A stretch of 64,000 bases of DNA from Accumulibacter phosphatis (GCF_000024165.1 NC_013194.1:1736001-1800000); one strand, 5' to 3'. Counted from the first letter of the stretch, positions 17,819 to 27,113 are shown. Made by a program: numbers and translations. The notes: a model not told the origin generated them from the sequence alone.

Positions 17819-18418
17819 ATGAGCGAACGCGAGATTGACCAGGTACTGGTTGAGCGCGCACAGGCCGGCGACAAGCATGCCTTCGAGATACTGGTCGGCA
17901 AGTACCAGCGCAAGCTGGGCAGGCTGTTGTCGCGCTTCATCCGCGATCAGGCAGAGATCGAGGATGTCGCGCAGGAGGCGTTCATCAAGGCCTATCGGGC
18001 GCTACCGTCGTTTCGTGGGGACAGTGCGTTTTATACCTGGCTGTACCGTATCGGCATCAACACGGCCAAGAACTACTTGGTCGCACAGGGGCGCCGGGCA
18101 CCGACGTCGACCGAATTCGACGCGGATGAAGCCGAGGGCTTCGAGGACGCCGGTCAGTTGCGTGATATCAACACCCCAGAGAGCATTCTTCAATCCAGAC
18201 AGATCGGCGACACGATCAATGCGGCGATGGCTGATCTGCCCGAGGAACTGCGTAGTGCGATCCTGTTGCGCGAGATCGAGGGCCTCAGCTATGAGGAGAT
18301 CGCCGAAGCAATGAGTTGTCCGATCGGTACCGTGCGTTCGCGGATTTTTCGTGCACGCGAGGCCGTGGCCGCCAAGTTGCGGCCGCTGCTCGACGTCTCG
18401 GCTGACCGCCGCTGGTAG
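17819..18418 (+). CDS. rpoE: RNA polymerase sigma-E factor (RpoE/AlgU)
   Basis: A 199-residue ECF sigma factor controlling envelope stress genes. Region 2 (FEILVGKYQRKLGRLLSRFI, DVAQEAFIKAYRAL, FYTWLYRIGINTAKN) and region 4 (LPEELRSAILLREIEGLSYEEIAEAM, GTVRSRIFRAREAV) are intact. GGAATTT at 17749-17755 resembles the sigma-E -35 element, but I cannot find a convincing -10, so autoregulation is only suggested. rseC follows 18 nt downstream and degP after that; the usual anti-sigma genes rseA and rseB are not present. Confidence 0.95.
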   Translation: MSEREIDQVLVERAQAGDKHAFEILVGKYQRKLGRLLSRFIRDQAEIEDVAQEAFIKAYRALPSFRGDSAFYTWLYRIGINTAKNYLVAQGRRAPTSTEFDADEAEGFEDAGQLRDINTPESILQSRQIGDTINAAMADLPEELRSAILLREIEGLSYEEIAEAMSCPIGTVRSRIFRAREAVAAKLRPLLDVSADRRW

Positions 18419-18436
18419 CGATGAGTGATCCGCGGC

Positions 18437-18853
18437 ATGAATGACGCGTGGGGTACCGTCACCGCCGTGGATGACGGGCAGGCAACGATACGCATGGACG
18501 ATGGCGGCTGCGGCCGCTGTCGGGAATCGGGTGGCTGTGGCGGCAACAACCTGGGCCATCTGTTGTGCGCCACGCCGCGGACTCTTCGGGTGGCTAACCC
18601 TGAACGCTGTGTCGTCGGTCAGCGCGTGCGCGTCGGCGTGGTGGACGGGTCGCTCGGCAGCAGTGCGCTCCACGCCTACGCTGTGCCGCTACTGGGACTC
18701 TTCGTCGGGGCTCTCGGCGGATCGGCGGTGGCTGGTGAGATTGGCGCGATCGGCGGGTCGCTCGGCGGTCTGCTCGGCGGCTGGTGGGGCTTGCGGCGAG
18801 CGCACTTGCGCTCGCGCGACGACCCGCGTTTTCGGCCATCGATCAGGCCTTGA
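18437..18853 (+). CDS. rseC: SoxR-reducing/sigma-E regulatory protein RseC
   Basis: A 138-residue inner-membrane protein of the RseC/MucC family. The N-terminal cytoplasmic domain has the family Cys cluster (GGCGRCRESGGCGG and a later LLCATP). Two transmembrane segments follow (HAYAVPLLGLFVGALGG; GAIGGSLGGLLGGWWGL) and a basic tail ends the protein. I start at ATG 18437; a GTG at 18425 would add four residues. RseC contributes to SoxR reduction in E. coli and is linked to sigma-E control. It directly follows rpoE with no rseA/rseB. Confidence 0.85.
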   Translation: MNDAWGTVTAVDDGQATIRMDDGGCGRCRESGGCGGNNLGHLLCATPRTLRVANPERCVVGQRVRVGVVDGSLGSSALHAYAVPLLGLFVGALGGSAVAGEIGAIGGSLGGLLGGWWGLRRAHLRSRDDPRFRPSIRP

Positions 18854-18930
18854 CTTTCCGCCGGGCGCCCACAGATCTGCGCCTTGGGTCTGGTCATGAT
18901 TGCAGAGACACTCAGGAGGCTTTCGGTGCC

Positions 18931-20370
18931 ATGAAACAACTGCTTGCGGTCGTCTTCTTCACCTGTTTCTCGCTGCTGGCGAACGCCCAGACTCGAGGAC
19001 TGCCGGACTTTACCGAACTGGTCGAGAAACAGGGGCCGGCGGTGGTAAACATCAGCACGACACAGTCCGCGCGTGGCAACGGACGGGGCGCGCAGTCCCT
19101 GCCGTTCGACGAGAACGACCCGATGTACGAGTTCTTCCGTCGTTTTGTTCCCCGCCAACCGGGGGTGCCCGGATTCGGCCAGCCGCGCGAATTCGAGAGC
19201 CGCTCGCTCGGTTCCGGTTTCATCGTCAGTCCCGACGGTTACATCCTGACCAATGCCCATGTAGTCGAGTCTGCCGATGAGATTCTGATTCGCCTGACCG
19301 ACAAGCGGGAGTTCAAGGCGCGCGTCATTGGCGCCGACAAGCGGACGGATGTAGCCCTGATCAAGATCGAGGCGACGGCGCTGCCGACCGTTCGCCTGGG
19401 CGACCCGAGCGTTCTCAAGGTGGGCGAGTGGGTGATCGCCATCGGTTCCCCGTTCGGCTTCGACAACAGTGTCACGGCGGGGATTGTCAGCGCTAAGGGA
19501 CGTTCGCTGCCGCAGGAGAACTACGTGCCCTTCATCCAGACCGATGTCGCGGTCAACCCCGGCAATTCAGGCGGGCCGCTGTTCAATATGAAAGGCGAGG
19601 TGGTCGGTATCAACTCACAGATCTACAGTCGTTCGGGTGGCTTCATGGGCATTTCCTTCGCCATTCCGATCGATGTGGCGATGGACGTGCAAACCCAGCT
19701 GCGTGCGACCGGCAAGGTGAGTCGCGGTCGGATCGGTGTCGTCATCCAGGATCTGACCAAGGATCTGGCCGAGTCTTTTGGTCTGAGCAAGGCGCAGGGG
19801 GCGGTGGTGAATGCCGTCGAGAAGGGCGGGCCGGCCGAGAAGGCGGGCATCGAGCCGGGTGATGTGATCCTGAAGTTCGACGGCAAGGCGATCACCGGTT
19901 CCGGCGACTTGCCACGTATGGTCGGAGCCACCCGACCGGGAGCCCGGGTGACGGTCCAGGTGTGGCGAAAAGGGACAACCAAGGATCTGGCGCTGGTCGT
20001 CGCCGAAATCCCGGACGAGAAGCTTGCCGCCGGTAGCAGTCGCGCTGCGAAGCCGGTCGAAAAGGTGGCCAATCGGCTTGGCCTGGTGGTGTCCGAACTC
20101 ACTGCAGAGCAGAAACGCGAGCTCAAGGTCAATGGCGGCCTGGTCATTCAGGAAGTGCGCAGCAATTCGGCACGCGCTGATCTGCGGCCGGGCGACGTGA
20201 TCCTGGCGCTCTTTGCGCGTGGCGAGAGCACGGAGATACGTAGCGTTCAGCAGTTCAACAGCCTCCTGGCGCAGTTCGACAAGGCCGCCAACGTGACGCT
20301 GCTCGTTCGCCGTGGCGACGTACAGACCTTCGTCACCGTGAAAGGCCTGCCCGACCGGCGCGCCGAGTGA
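18931..20370 (+). CDS. Periplasmic serine endoprotease DegP/MucD (Do family)
   Basis: A 479-residue periplasmic protease/chaperone. A signal peptide (LLAVVFFTCFSLLANAQ) is followed by the trypsin-like domain with catalytic His in TNAHVVE, Asp in RTDVALIK and Ser in NPGNSGGPLF, then two PDZ domains (about residues 270-360 and 385-475). It degrades misfolded envelope proteins. The ATG at 18931 has AGGAGG upstream. It is the third gene of the rpoE-rseC-degP run, matching mucD of the algU operon. The glutaredoxin-like gene starts inside its stop codon. Confidence 0.94.
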   Translation: MKQLLAVVFFTCFSLLANAQTRGLPDFTELVEKQGPAVVNISTTQSARGNGRGAQSLPFDENDPMYEFFRRFVPRQPGVPGFGQPREFESRSLGSGFIVSPDGYILTNAHVVESADEILIRLTDKREFKARVIGADKRTDVALIKIEATALPTVRLGDPSVLKVGEWVIAIGSPFGFDNSVTAGIVSAKGRSLPQENYVPFIQTDVAVNPGNSGGPLFNMKGEVVGINSQIYSRSGGFMGISFAIPIDVAMDVQTQLRATGKVSRGRIGVVIQDLTKDLAESFGLSKAQGAVVNAVEKGGPAEKAGIEPGDVILKFDGKAITGSGDLPRMVGATRPGARVTVQVWRKGTTKDLALVVAEIPDEKLAAGSSRAAKPVEKVANRLGLVVSELTAEQKRELKVNGGLVIQEVRSNSARADLRPGDVILALFARGESTEIRSVQQFNSLLAQFDKAANVTLLVRRGDVQTFVTVKGLPDRRAE

Positions 20371-20618
20371 GTCAGTCACCGATATTGACGCTCGTTTCGC
20401 GCAGCTACTGTCATCTCTGCCAGGAGATGGAGGTGGCGCTGCGGCCGTTGCTGGCTGAGTTCGACATCGACCTCGAGGTGCTCGATGTGGACGCCGATCC
20501 GACGCTTGAGGCCTTGTACGATGAACTCGTACCCGTGCTGCTGCATGATGGCGAGGAACTCTGCCATTACTTCCTCGACGACCGCAAAGTCCGTGATTAT
20601 TTGGGCGAAATCCGCTAG
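20367..20618 (+). CDS. Glutaredoxin-like protein (DUF836)
   Basis: An 83-residue thioredoxin-fold protein beginning MSQSPILTLVSRSYCHLC, with the redox motif Cys-His-Leu-Cys at residues 15-18 and a cis-Pro region ELVPVLLHDGEEL. The GTG start overlaps the degP stop (GTGA). This small glutaredoxin family is often encoded before lepA in betaproteobacteria. Its substrate is unknown. Confidence 0.85.
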   Translation: MSQSPILTLVSRSYCHLCQEMEVALRPLLAEFDIDLEVLDVDADPTLEALYDELVPVLLHDGEELCHYFLDDRKVRDYLGEIR

Positions 20619-20644
20619 AATCCGCGCCTTCAGGCAGTTCGACC

Positions 20645-20674
20645 AAGGGTGCCCGCCGCCGGCACCCTTTTTTT
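20645..20674 (+). terminator. Rho-independent terminator before lepA
   Basis: A perfect 9-bp stem (20645-20653 with 20661-20669), a 7-nt loop and a run of seven T give a strong intrinsic terminator. It ends the rpoE-rseC-degP-glutaredoxin transcript, so lepA needs its own promoter or read-through. Confidence 0.85.
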
Positions 20675-20707
20675 CAGCGGCTGCGCGGTCGCAACAGAGC
20701 CCACACG

Positions 20708-22504
20708 ATGCCCATGCAACACATCCGCAATTTTTCCATCATCGCGCATATCGATCACGGCAAGTCGACACTTGCCGACCGCATCATCCATCTTTGCGGC
20801 GGCCTTTCCGATCGCGAGATGGAGGCGCAGGTGCTGGACTCGATGGATATCGAGCGCGAGCGCGGCATCACCATCAAGGCGCAGACCGCGGCACTGCAAT
20901 ACCGGGCGCGTAGCGGCGAGACCTACAACCTGAACCTGATCGACACGCCGGGACACGTCGATTTCTCTTACGAGGTGTCGCGTTCGCTGTCCGCCTGCGA
21001 GGGGGCCTTGCTGGTGGTCGATGCGTCGCAGGGCGTTGAAGCCCAGACCGTAGCCAATTGCTATACGGCCATCGAACTGGGCGTCGACGTTCTACCCGTC
21101 CTGAACAAGATCGATCTTCCCTCGGCAATGCCGGACAACGCGCGCCAGGAGATCGAAGACGTGATCGGCATCGATGCGTCCGAGGCAGTTCTGGCGTCGG
21201 CGAAGACCGGCGTCGGGGTCGAAGACATCCTCGAAGCGATCATCGAGCGGATCCCCCCGCCCAAGGGCAATCAGGATGCGCCGCTCAAGGCGCTGCTGGT
21301 GGATGCCTGGTTCGACAACTACGTGGGTGTGGTCATGCTGGTGCGGGTCTTTGACGGCACGCTGCGCCCCAAGGACAGGATTCGCCTGATGGCCTCGGGG
21401 TCTACCCACCTCTGCGAACAGGTCGGCGTGTTCACCCCCAAGGCGGTGCCGCGTGACGCCCTGCGCGCTGGCGAGGTCGGTTACGTGATCTCGGGAATCA
21501 AGGAACTGCAGGCGGCCAAGGTCGGCGATACGCTGACCTTGCTGGACCGGCCGGCCAGCGAGGCCTTGCCGGGGTTCAAGGAAATCAAGTCGCAGGTCTT
21601 CGCCGGACTCTATCCGGTCGAGTCGAACCAGTACGATTCCCTGCGCGAGTCGCTCGAGAAACTCAAGCTGAACGATGCGTCGCTGCGCTACGAGCCCGAG
21701 GTTTCGCAGGCGCTCGGTTTCGGCTTTCGCTGCGGGTTTCTCGGCCTGTTGCATATGGAGATCGTCCAGGAGCGTCTCGAGCGCGAGTTCGACCAGGACC
21801 TGATCACCACGGCGCCGACCGTCGTCTACGAAGTAGTGCTGCGTGACGGCAGCCTGATCAACGTCGAAAACCCGGCCAAGCTCCCCGAACTGTCGAAGAT
21901 CGAGGAGATTCGCGAGCCGATCATCACCATCACGGTGTTCGTGCCACAGGACTACCTCGGCAACGTGATCACGCTGTGCAATCAGAAGCGCGGCAATCAG
22001 GTAGACATGACCTATCATGGTCGCCAGGTGCAACTGGTCTACGAAATGCCGATGGCCGAAGTGGTGATGGACTTTTTCGACCGTCTGAAGTCCGTCTCGC
22101 GCGGCTACGCGTCGCTCGATTACGACTTCAAGGAGTATCGCGCGGCCGATGTCGTGAAGCTCGACATTCTGATCAACGGCGAGAGGGTTGATGCCCTGTC
22201 GGTCATTCTGCATCGCGCGAACTCGATCTATCGTGGCCGCGAACTGGCCGCCAAGATGCGCGAGCTGATTCCGCGTCAGATGTACGATGTTGCCATTCAG
22301 GCTGCCATCGGTGCCAACATCATCGCCCGCGAGAACGTCAAGGCGATGCGCAAGGACGTGCTGGCCAAGTGCTACGGCGGCGACATCACGCGCAAGAAGA
22401 AACTGCTCGAGAAACAGAAGGCAGGCAAGAAACGCATGAAGCAGGTCGGTTCGGTGGAGATTCCACAAGAGGCGTTCCTTGCCGTGCTGCGGGTCGGCAA
22501 GTAG
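20708..22504 (+). CDS. lepA: Elongation factor 4 (LepA)
   Basis: A 598-residue translational GTPase that acts on stalled or maturing ribosomes. G1 is AHIDHGKST, the switch I threonine lies in ERGITIKAQT, G3 is DTPGHVDFSYE and G4 is LNKIDLP. The C-terminal domain ends IPQEAFLAVLRVGK, typical of LepA. Another ATG at 20714 would give MQHIRNFSII, aligning better with the E. coli start, so the first two residues are uncertain. lepB follows after 12 nt, the conserved lepA-lepB pair. Confidence 0.97.
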   Translation: MPMQHIRNFSIIAHIDHGKSTLADRIIHLCGGLSDREMEAQVLDSMDIERERGITIKAQTAALQYRARSGETYNLNLIDTPGHVDFSYEVSRSLSACEGALLVVDASQGVEAQTVANCYTAIELGVDVLPVLNKIDLPSAMPDNARQEIEDVIGIDASEAVLASAKTGVGVEDILEAIIERIPPPKGNQDAPLKALLVDAWFDNYVGVVMLVRVFDGTLRPKDRIRLMASGSTHLCEQVGVFTPKAVPRDALRAGEVGYVISGIKELQAAKVGDTLTLLDRPASEALPGFKEIKSQVFAGLYPVESNQYDSLRESLEKLKLNDASLRYEPEVSQALGFGFRCGFLGLLHMEIVQERLEREFDQDLITTAPTVVYEVVLRDGSLINVENPAKLPELSKIEEIREPIITITVFVPQDYLGNVITLCNQKRGNQVDMTYHGRQVQLVYEMPMAEVVMDFFDRLKSVSRGYASLDYDFKEYRAADVVKLDILINGERVDALSVILHRANSIYRGRELAAKMRELIPRQMYDVAIQAAIGANIIARENVKAMRKDVLAKCYGGDITRKKKLLEKQKAGKKRMKQVGSVEIPQEAFLAVLRVGK

Positions 22505-22516
22505 AGGAGTGAACGA

Positions 22517-23305
22517 GTGAACTTTGCACTGATCCTGCTGATCCTGTTGCTGATCAGCGGTGCCATCTGGGCGGCGGACGCCTTCGTCCTCCGCAAGCGC
22601 CGTCCGGCTGACGCCAAGGACCCGTGGTGGGTCGAGTACGGGGCCAGCTTCTTCCCGGTCATTCTGGTAGTCTTCCTGCTCCGTTCGTTTCTTGTCGAGC
22701 CGTTCAAGATTCCCTCGGGATCGATGATTCCGACCTTGCAGGTCGGCGACTTCATCCTGGTGAACAAATACACCTACGGCATTCGCCTGCCGGTCGCCAA
22801 CTGGAAAATCATCGACGTCAATAGTCCGCAACGTGGCGACGTGATGGTCTTCCGTTATCCCGAGGATCCTTCCCTCGACTATATCAAGCGGGTGGTCGGC
22901 GTGCCGGGTGATCGGATCGCCTACCAGAACAAGAAGCTGACGATCAATGGCGAGCCGGTACCGACAACGAAAGTCGACGATTACCTGCACCCGGAGCGCC
23001 TGTACTATTCGCGGCAATATACCGAAAAGCTGGGTGAAACCGAGCATCGGACGCTCAATGACGAGGATGCACCCCCCTTCGTTCCCGGTCCCGTGCAGTT
23101 TCCCAATCGCCAGAATTGTTCCTACAATAGTGTGGGGGTGACTTGCACCGTCCCACCGGGGCACTACTTCGTGATGGGCGATAATCGCGACAATAGCCGC
23201 GACAGTCGCTTCTGGGGCTTCGTTCCGGAACAGAATATCGTCGGCAGGGCTTTTTTCATCTGGTTGAACTTCAGTGATTTCAAACGGATTGGCTCGTTCA
23301 GGTAA
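22517..23305 (+). CDS. lepB: Signal peptidase I
   Basis: LepB removes signal peptides at the periplasmic face of the inner membrane. The 262-residue protein has two N-terminal transmembrane helices (residues 3-20 and about 45-60), catalytic Ser in IPSGSMIPTL and catalytic Lys in DYIKRVVGVPGDRI, plus GDNRDNSRDSRFWG. The start is GTG. It is followed by DUF4845, rnc and era, the usual lep operon order. Confidence 0.96.
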   Translation: MNFALILLILLLISGAIWAADAFVLRKRRPADAKDPWWVEYGASFFPVILVVFLLRSFLVEPFKIPSGSMIPTLQVGDFILVNKYTYGIRLPVANWKIIDVNSPQRGDVMVFRYPEDPSLDYIKRVVGVPGDRIAYQNKKLTINGEPVPTTKVDDYLHPERLYYSRQYTEKLGETEHRTLNDEDAPPFVPGPVQFPNRQNCSYNSVGVTCTVPPGHYFVMGDNRDNSRDSRFWGFVPEQNIVGRAFFIWLNFSDFKRIGSFR

Positions 23306-23317
23306 GGAGTGCTGGTC

Positions 23318-23683
23318 ATGAATCGTCAGCGTGGTTTGGCGCTTTCCGCCTTGCTGCTCTGGGGCGTGGTGATTGCCCTGGTGTCCATCATCGTCATCCG
23401 GATCCTTCCCGAGGTCACCGAATACTACAAGATCAGACAGGCGGTCAAAGCAGTCGCCAGCGAGTCGAGTGGCAAGACGGTTCCGGAGATTCGCCAGGCC
23501 TTCGGCAAGTACGCCGAGGTGGAGCATGTCAAGACCATCGGACCCGCGGACCTGGACGTCTTCAAGGAAGAGAATCAGATCGTCGTGGCCTTCGCCTACG
23601 AGAAGCGTATTCCGCTGATCGCCAATGTCAGTCTGCTGATCGACTTTCACGGTTCATCGTCGGGGCGCAATCTGGGCCAATGA
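23318..23683 (+). CDS. DUF4845 family membrane protein
   Basis: A 121-residue protein with one N-terminal transmembrane helix (ALSALLLWGVVIALVSIIVI) and a soluble domain. The family sits between lepB and rnc in many beta- and gammaproteobacteria and has no known function. The ATG at 23318 has AGGAG 8 nt upstream; a GTG three codons earlier is less likely. Its stop overlaps the rnc start (ATGA). Confidence 0.8.
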   Translation: MNRQRGLALSALLLWGVVIALVSIIVIRILPEVTEYYKIRQAVKAVASESSGKTVPEIRQAFGKYAEVEHVKTIGPADLDVFKEENQIVVAFAYEKRIPLIANVSLLIDFHGSSSGRNLGQ

Positions 23684-24351
23684 TCGACTCTCGACTCGAG
23701 CGGGGGCTCGGTTATACGTTTCGCGATCGTGCGCTCCTCCAGACAGCCCTGACGCACCGCAGCTACAGTTCGCCGCACAATGAGCGACTCGAGTTTCTCG
23801 GTGATGCCATTCTCAACGCCGTTATCGCGCGCTCCCTGTTCGAGCGCTTTCCGACCCTTCCTGAAGGCGACCTCTCACGCCTGCGGGCACAACTGGTGCG
23901 CCAGGACGGCCTGCACCAGCAGGCTTTGGCGCTCTCGCTCGGTGACTTTCTGCGTCTCGGCGAGGGCGAGCAAAAAAGCGGCGGACAACAGCGACCGTCG
24001 ATCCTTGCCGATGGCCTGGAAGCGCTGTTCGGTGCTCTTTGGCTCGACGCCGGTTTTGAAGCGGCCGGCGAAGTCATCAATCGCCTGTATGAGTCGATGC
24101 TGAAGCAGCTGATTCCCGGACAGGGCACCAAGGACGCCAAGACACGCTTGCAGGAGTATCTGCAGGGCCGGCGGCTTGCCTTGCCGCAGTACGCCTTGAC
24201 CGGCGCGGAGGGCGAGGCGCACGCCCAGCACTTCACCGTCACCTGTGTGATCGACGCCCTGCGCATCCGCACCGAGGGCAGCGGCAGCAACCGCCGAGCG
24301 GCCGAGCAGATCGCGGCAGAGCGTGCGCTGGACACCCTGGGCAGCCCATGA
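23680..24351 (+). CDS. rnc: Ribonuclease III
   Basis: RNase III cuts double-stranded RNA in rRNA processing and mRNA control. The 223-residue protein has the catalytic signature NERLEFLGDAILN with its acidic residues, a second acidic site in LADGLEALFGALWLDAGF, and a C-terminal dsRNA-binding domain (DAKTRLQEYLQ through RRAAEQIAAERAL). It overlaps both neighbours by 4 nt (DUF4845 and era). Confidence 0.97.
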   Translation: MIDSRLERGLGYTFRDRALLQTALTHRSYSSPHNERLEFLGDAILNAVIARSLFERFPTLPEGDLSRLRAQLVRQDGLHQQALALSLGDFLRLGEGEQKSGGQQRPSILADGLEALFGALWLDAGFEAAGEVINRLYESMLKQLIPGQGTKDAKTRLQEYLQGRRLALPQYALTGAEGEAHAQHFTVTCVIDALRIRTEGSGSNRRAAEQIAAERALDTLGSP

Positions 24352-25232
24352 GCGAGATTCGGTCCGGACAGATTGCCATCATCGGCCGCCCGAATGTCGG
24401 CAAGTCGACCTTGCTCAATGCGCTGATCGGCGAAAAGCTCAGTATCGTCTCGCGGCGCGCGCAAACGACCCGCCACCGGATCATCGGTATCCTGACGCGA
24501 GCGGACACGCAGTACGTCTTCGTCGACACACCCGGTTTTCAGACCCGGTACGGCAATGCCCTGAATCAGGTGATGAATCGTGGCGTCCGGCAGGCACTGG
24601 CCGAAGTCGATGTCGTACTGTTCGTCGTCGAGGCTGGTCGGTTTGACGAGCGCGACCGGGCGGTACGCCAGCTTGTCCCCTCGGACTGTCCGCTGATCAT
24701 CGTCGTCAACAAGATCGATCAGTTGAAGGACAAGGCGCGGCTGCTGCCGTTTCTCGCCGATCTGGCGCGAGAAGGTGATTTTGCGGCCATCGTGCCGGTC
24801 AGCGCCACGCGTGGTGCGCAACTCGATGAACTGCTGGCAGAAACTCGCAAGCATCTACCGAACAACGAGTTTCTGTTCGGCGAGGACGAGATCACCGACC
24901 GCAGCGAGAGGTTCCTGGCCGCCGAGTACATTCGCGAAAAGCTGTTTCGCCTGATCGGCGATGAGTTGCCTTATGCCGCGACCGTCGAAGTGGAAAAGTT
25001 CGTCGTCGATGGCGAGTTGCGCCGGATCAGCGCGGCGATTGTCGTCGATCGCGAGGGGCACAAGGCGATCATCATCGGTAGTGGCGGCGAGACGGTCAAA
25101 CGGATCGCTTCCGAGGCGCGCCAGGACATGGAGCGCATGTTTGGTGGCCCGGTCTTTCTCGAGGTTTTCGTCAAGGTCAAGTCGGGTTGGGCCGACGATG
25201 AGCGACTGCTCAAGAGCCTTGGCTACGAGTAG
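24348..25232 (+). CDS. era: GTPase Era
   Basis: Era binds 16S rRNA and checks 30S assembly. The 294-residue protein has G1 GRPNVGKSTLLNAL, a TRHRIIGI switch, G3 DTPGF, G4 VNKIDQ and a C-terminal KH domain with IIGSGGETVKRIASEAR. It overlaps rnc by 4 nt; recO begins 38 nt downstream. Confidence 0.97.
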   Translation: MSEIRSGQIAIIGRPNVGKSTLLNALIGEKLSIVSRRAQTTRHRIIGILTRADTQYVFVDTPGFQTRYGNALNQVMNRGVRQALAEVDVVLFVVEAGRFDERDRAVRQLVPSDCPLIIVVNKIDQLKDKARLLPFLADLAREGDFAAIVPVSATRGAQLDELLAETRKHLPNNEFLFGEDEITDRSERFLAAEYIREKLFRLIGDELPYAATVEVEKFVVDGELRRISAAIVVDREGHKAIIIGSGGETVKRIASEARQDMERMFGGPVFLEVFVKVKSGWADDERLLKSLGYE

Positions 25233-25270
25233 CCGGGGTTCTCGGTGATGGCTGACGAGCGAGTCGGCAC

Positions 25271-25987
25271 GTGAATCAGCGGCACAAGGTAGATGCTCAG
25301 CCGGCTTTCGTACTGCACGCTTACCCTTACAGTGAAACCAGCCTGATCATTGATGTTTTCTCGCGTGACTTTGGTCGCGTTGCGCTGCTCGCACGTGGCG
25401 CACGGCGGCCGCGATCGGTGCTGCGTGGCGTTCTGCTCGCCTTCCAGCCCTTGGAACTCGCTTGGGCCGGCAGAGGTGAGGTGCAAACCCTGATGAAAGC
25501 CGAGTGGCAGGGCGGTCAGCCGCTGCTGGCGGGAAAGTCCTTGTTCTGTGGCTACTACCTCAATGAACTGCTGATGAACCTGCTGCCGCGCGAAGATGCG
25601 CATGCGCGACTGTTCGCCGTCTATGCCGAAACGCTGCGCCGCTTCGCCGACGGCGCGCAGGAGGCCGACTTGCGCTGCTTCGAACGGGCCTTGCTGCAGG
25701 AGCTGGGTTACGGCCTGCTGCTCGAGACCGATGCCGAGGGTGTCGCAGTCGAGGCCGACGGCGACTACGCCTATGAGATCGAGCGTGGCCCGGTGCGGCT
25801 GCAGCGACCCGGCGGCTCGGCGCTCTCGGTCAGCGGCAGGACGCTGATCGACCTGGCGCGGGAGGACTTTTCCGATCCGCGCTCGCTGAGCGAAGCCAAG
25901 CAGTTGATGCGGACATTGATCGGCCACTATACCGGCGGCAGGAGTCTCGCCAGCCGCAGGATTTTCAGGGAGTTACGGGAGTCATGA
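25271..25987 (+). CDS. recO: DNA repair protein RecO
   Basis: RecO anneals ssDNA and loads RecA with RecR. The 238-residue protein begins with an OB fold (AFVLHAYPYSETSLIIDVFSRDFG, LLARGARRPRS) followed by the helical domain (GYYLNELLMNLLPRED, RCFERALLQELGYG) that in many proteobacteria lacks zinc Cys residues, as here. It starts at GTG 25271 and overlaps pdxJ by 4 nt. Confidence 0.93.
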   Translation: MNQRHKVDAQPAFVLHAYPYSETSLIIDVFSRDFGRVALLARGARRPRSVLRGVLLAFQPLELAWAGRGEVQTLMKAEWQGGQPLLAGKSLFCGYYLNELLMNLLPREDAHARLFAVYAETLRRFADGAQEADLRCFERALLQELGYGLLLETDAEGVAVEADGDYAYEIERGPVRLQRPGGSALSVSGRTLIDLAREDFSDPRSLSEAKQLMRTLIGHYTGGRSLASRRIFRELRES

Positions 25988-26739
25988 TCGAACTTGGCGT
26001 TAACATCGACCATGTGGCGACGATCCGGCAGGCGCGCTGCACCTACGAGCCTGACCCGGTCTGGGCGGCGGTTGAAGCGCACCTGGGCGGTGCTGACGGA
26101 ATCACCATCCACCTGCGTGAGGACCGGCGCCACATTCAGGACGCCGACGTCGAGAAACTGCGCGAGCTGGCGCAGATCAAGCTCAATCTCGAAATGGCGG
26201 CGACCGACGAGATGCTTGCCATCGCCTGCCGGATCAAACCGCAAATGGCGATGCTGGTACCCGAAGGCCGGCACGAAGTGACCACTGAAGGCGGCCTCGA
26301 CATTCTGGCCCAGGAAGAGCGGCTGCGTGCAGCGGTCCAGCGCCTGGCCGATGCCGGGATCGTCACCAGCGTCTTCATCGATGCCGATCCGGCGCAGGTG
26401 GAAGCGGCTGCGCGCATCGGCGCACGTGTGTGCGAGCTACATACCGGCCCCTATGCCCATGCTTTCTACCATCAGGGGCGGGATGCCGAAAGCCCTGCCG
26501 TCGTCGGCGAGCTCGACAAGATTCGCCGCGCCGGCGAGACCATACGCCAGCTCGGCATGCGCTTCAACGCCGGGCATGCGTTGAACTACTTCAACGTCCA
26601 GCCGGTGGCGCGTCTGGCGGGTATCCGGGAACTGCACATCGGGCACGCGATCATCAGCAGGGCCGTCTTCGTCGGTTTGCGGGAGGCGGTCCGGGAAATG
26701 AAGCGCTTGCTGCGCGAGGCACAGGAGCGTTCGCGATGA
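25984..26739 (+). CDS. pdxJ: Pyridoxine 5'-phosphate synthase
   Basis: PdxJ condenses 1-deoxyxylulose 5-phosphate with 3-amino-2-oxopropyl phosphate to form pyridoxine phosphate. The 251-residue TIM barrel begins MIELGVNIDHVATIRQAR and has GADGITIHLREDRRHI, CRIKPQMAMLVPE and HTGPYAHAFY. It overlaps recO and acpS by 4 nt each (ATGA). Confidence 0.97.
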   Translation: MIELGVNIDHVATIRQARCTYEPDPVWAAVEAHLGGADGITIHLREDRRHIQDADVEKLRELAQIKLNLEMAATDEMLAIACRIKPQMAMLVPEGRHEVTTEGGLDILAQEERLRAAVQRLADAGIVTSVFIDADPAQVEAAARIGARVCELHTGPYAHAFYHQGRDAESPAVVGELDKIRRAGETIRQLGMRFNAGHALNYFNVQPVARLAGIRELHIGHAIISRAVFVGLREAVREMKRLLREAQERSR

Positions 26740-27113
26740 TTACCGGCATCGGTACCGATATCGTCACCATCGCGCGTCTCACCGGATTGCATGCGCGACA
26801 CGGCCAGCGTGCCGTCGCGAGACTGCTGTCGGCGCGCGAGTGTGCCGAGTTCGCCGGCACACGCGATCCCGGACGTTTTCTCGCCAAGCGCTTCGCTGCC
26901 AAGGAGGCCTTCGGCAAGGCTCTGGGTACCGGCCTGATCGCCCCGGCGACGCTGCCGAACATCGGTGTCGCACATGATGCGCTGGGCCGGCCGCTTTTCG
27001 AGTACGCAACGCCGCTAGCGGTACATCTCGCGCAGCGTGGGTTGTTCGCCCACCTCTCGATCAGTGATGAGCAGGACTACGCCATCGCCTTCGTGATCAT
27101 GGAGCAGACATGA
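26736..27113 (+). CDS. acpS: Holo-ACP synthase
   Basis: AcpS attaches 4'-phosphopantetheine from CoA to the Ser of AcpP. The 125-residue protein has the two family motifs, GIGTDIVTIARL near the start and FLAKRFAAKEAFGKALGTG, with Mg-binding Asp and Glu. The ATG at 26736 overlaps the pdxJ stop; the longer reading frame upstream is out of register with pdxJ and not real. Confidence 0.95.
   Translation: MITGIGTDIVTIARLTGLHARHGQRAVARLLSARECAEFAGTRDPGRFLAKRFAAKEAFGKALGTGLIAPATLPNIGVAHDALGRPLFEYATPLAVHLAQRGLFAHLSISDEQDYAIAFVIMEQT

Noticed and set aside
21092..23650. 852-codon open frame on the minus strand
   Set aside because: It is antisense to lepA, lepB and DUF4845, all strongly conserved.
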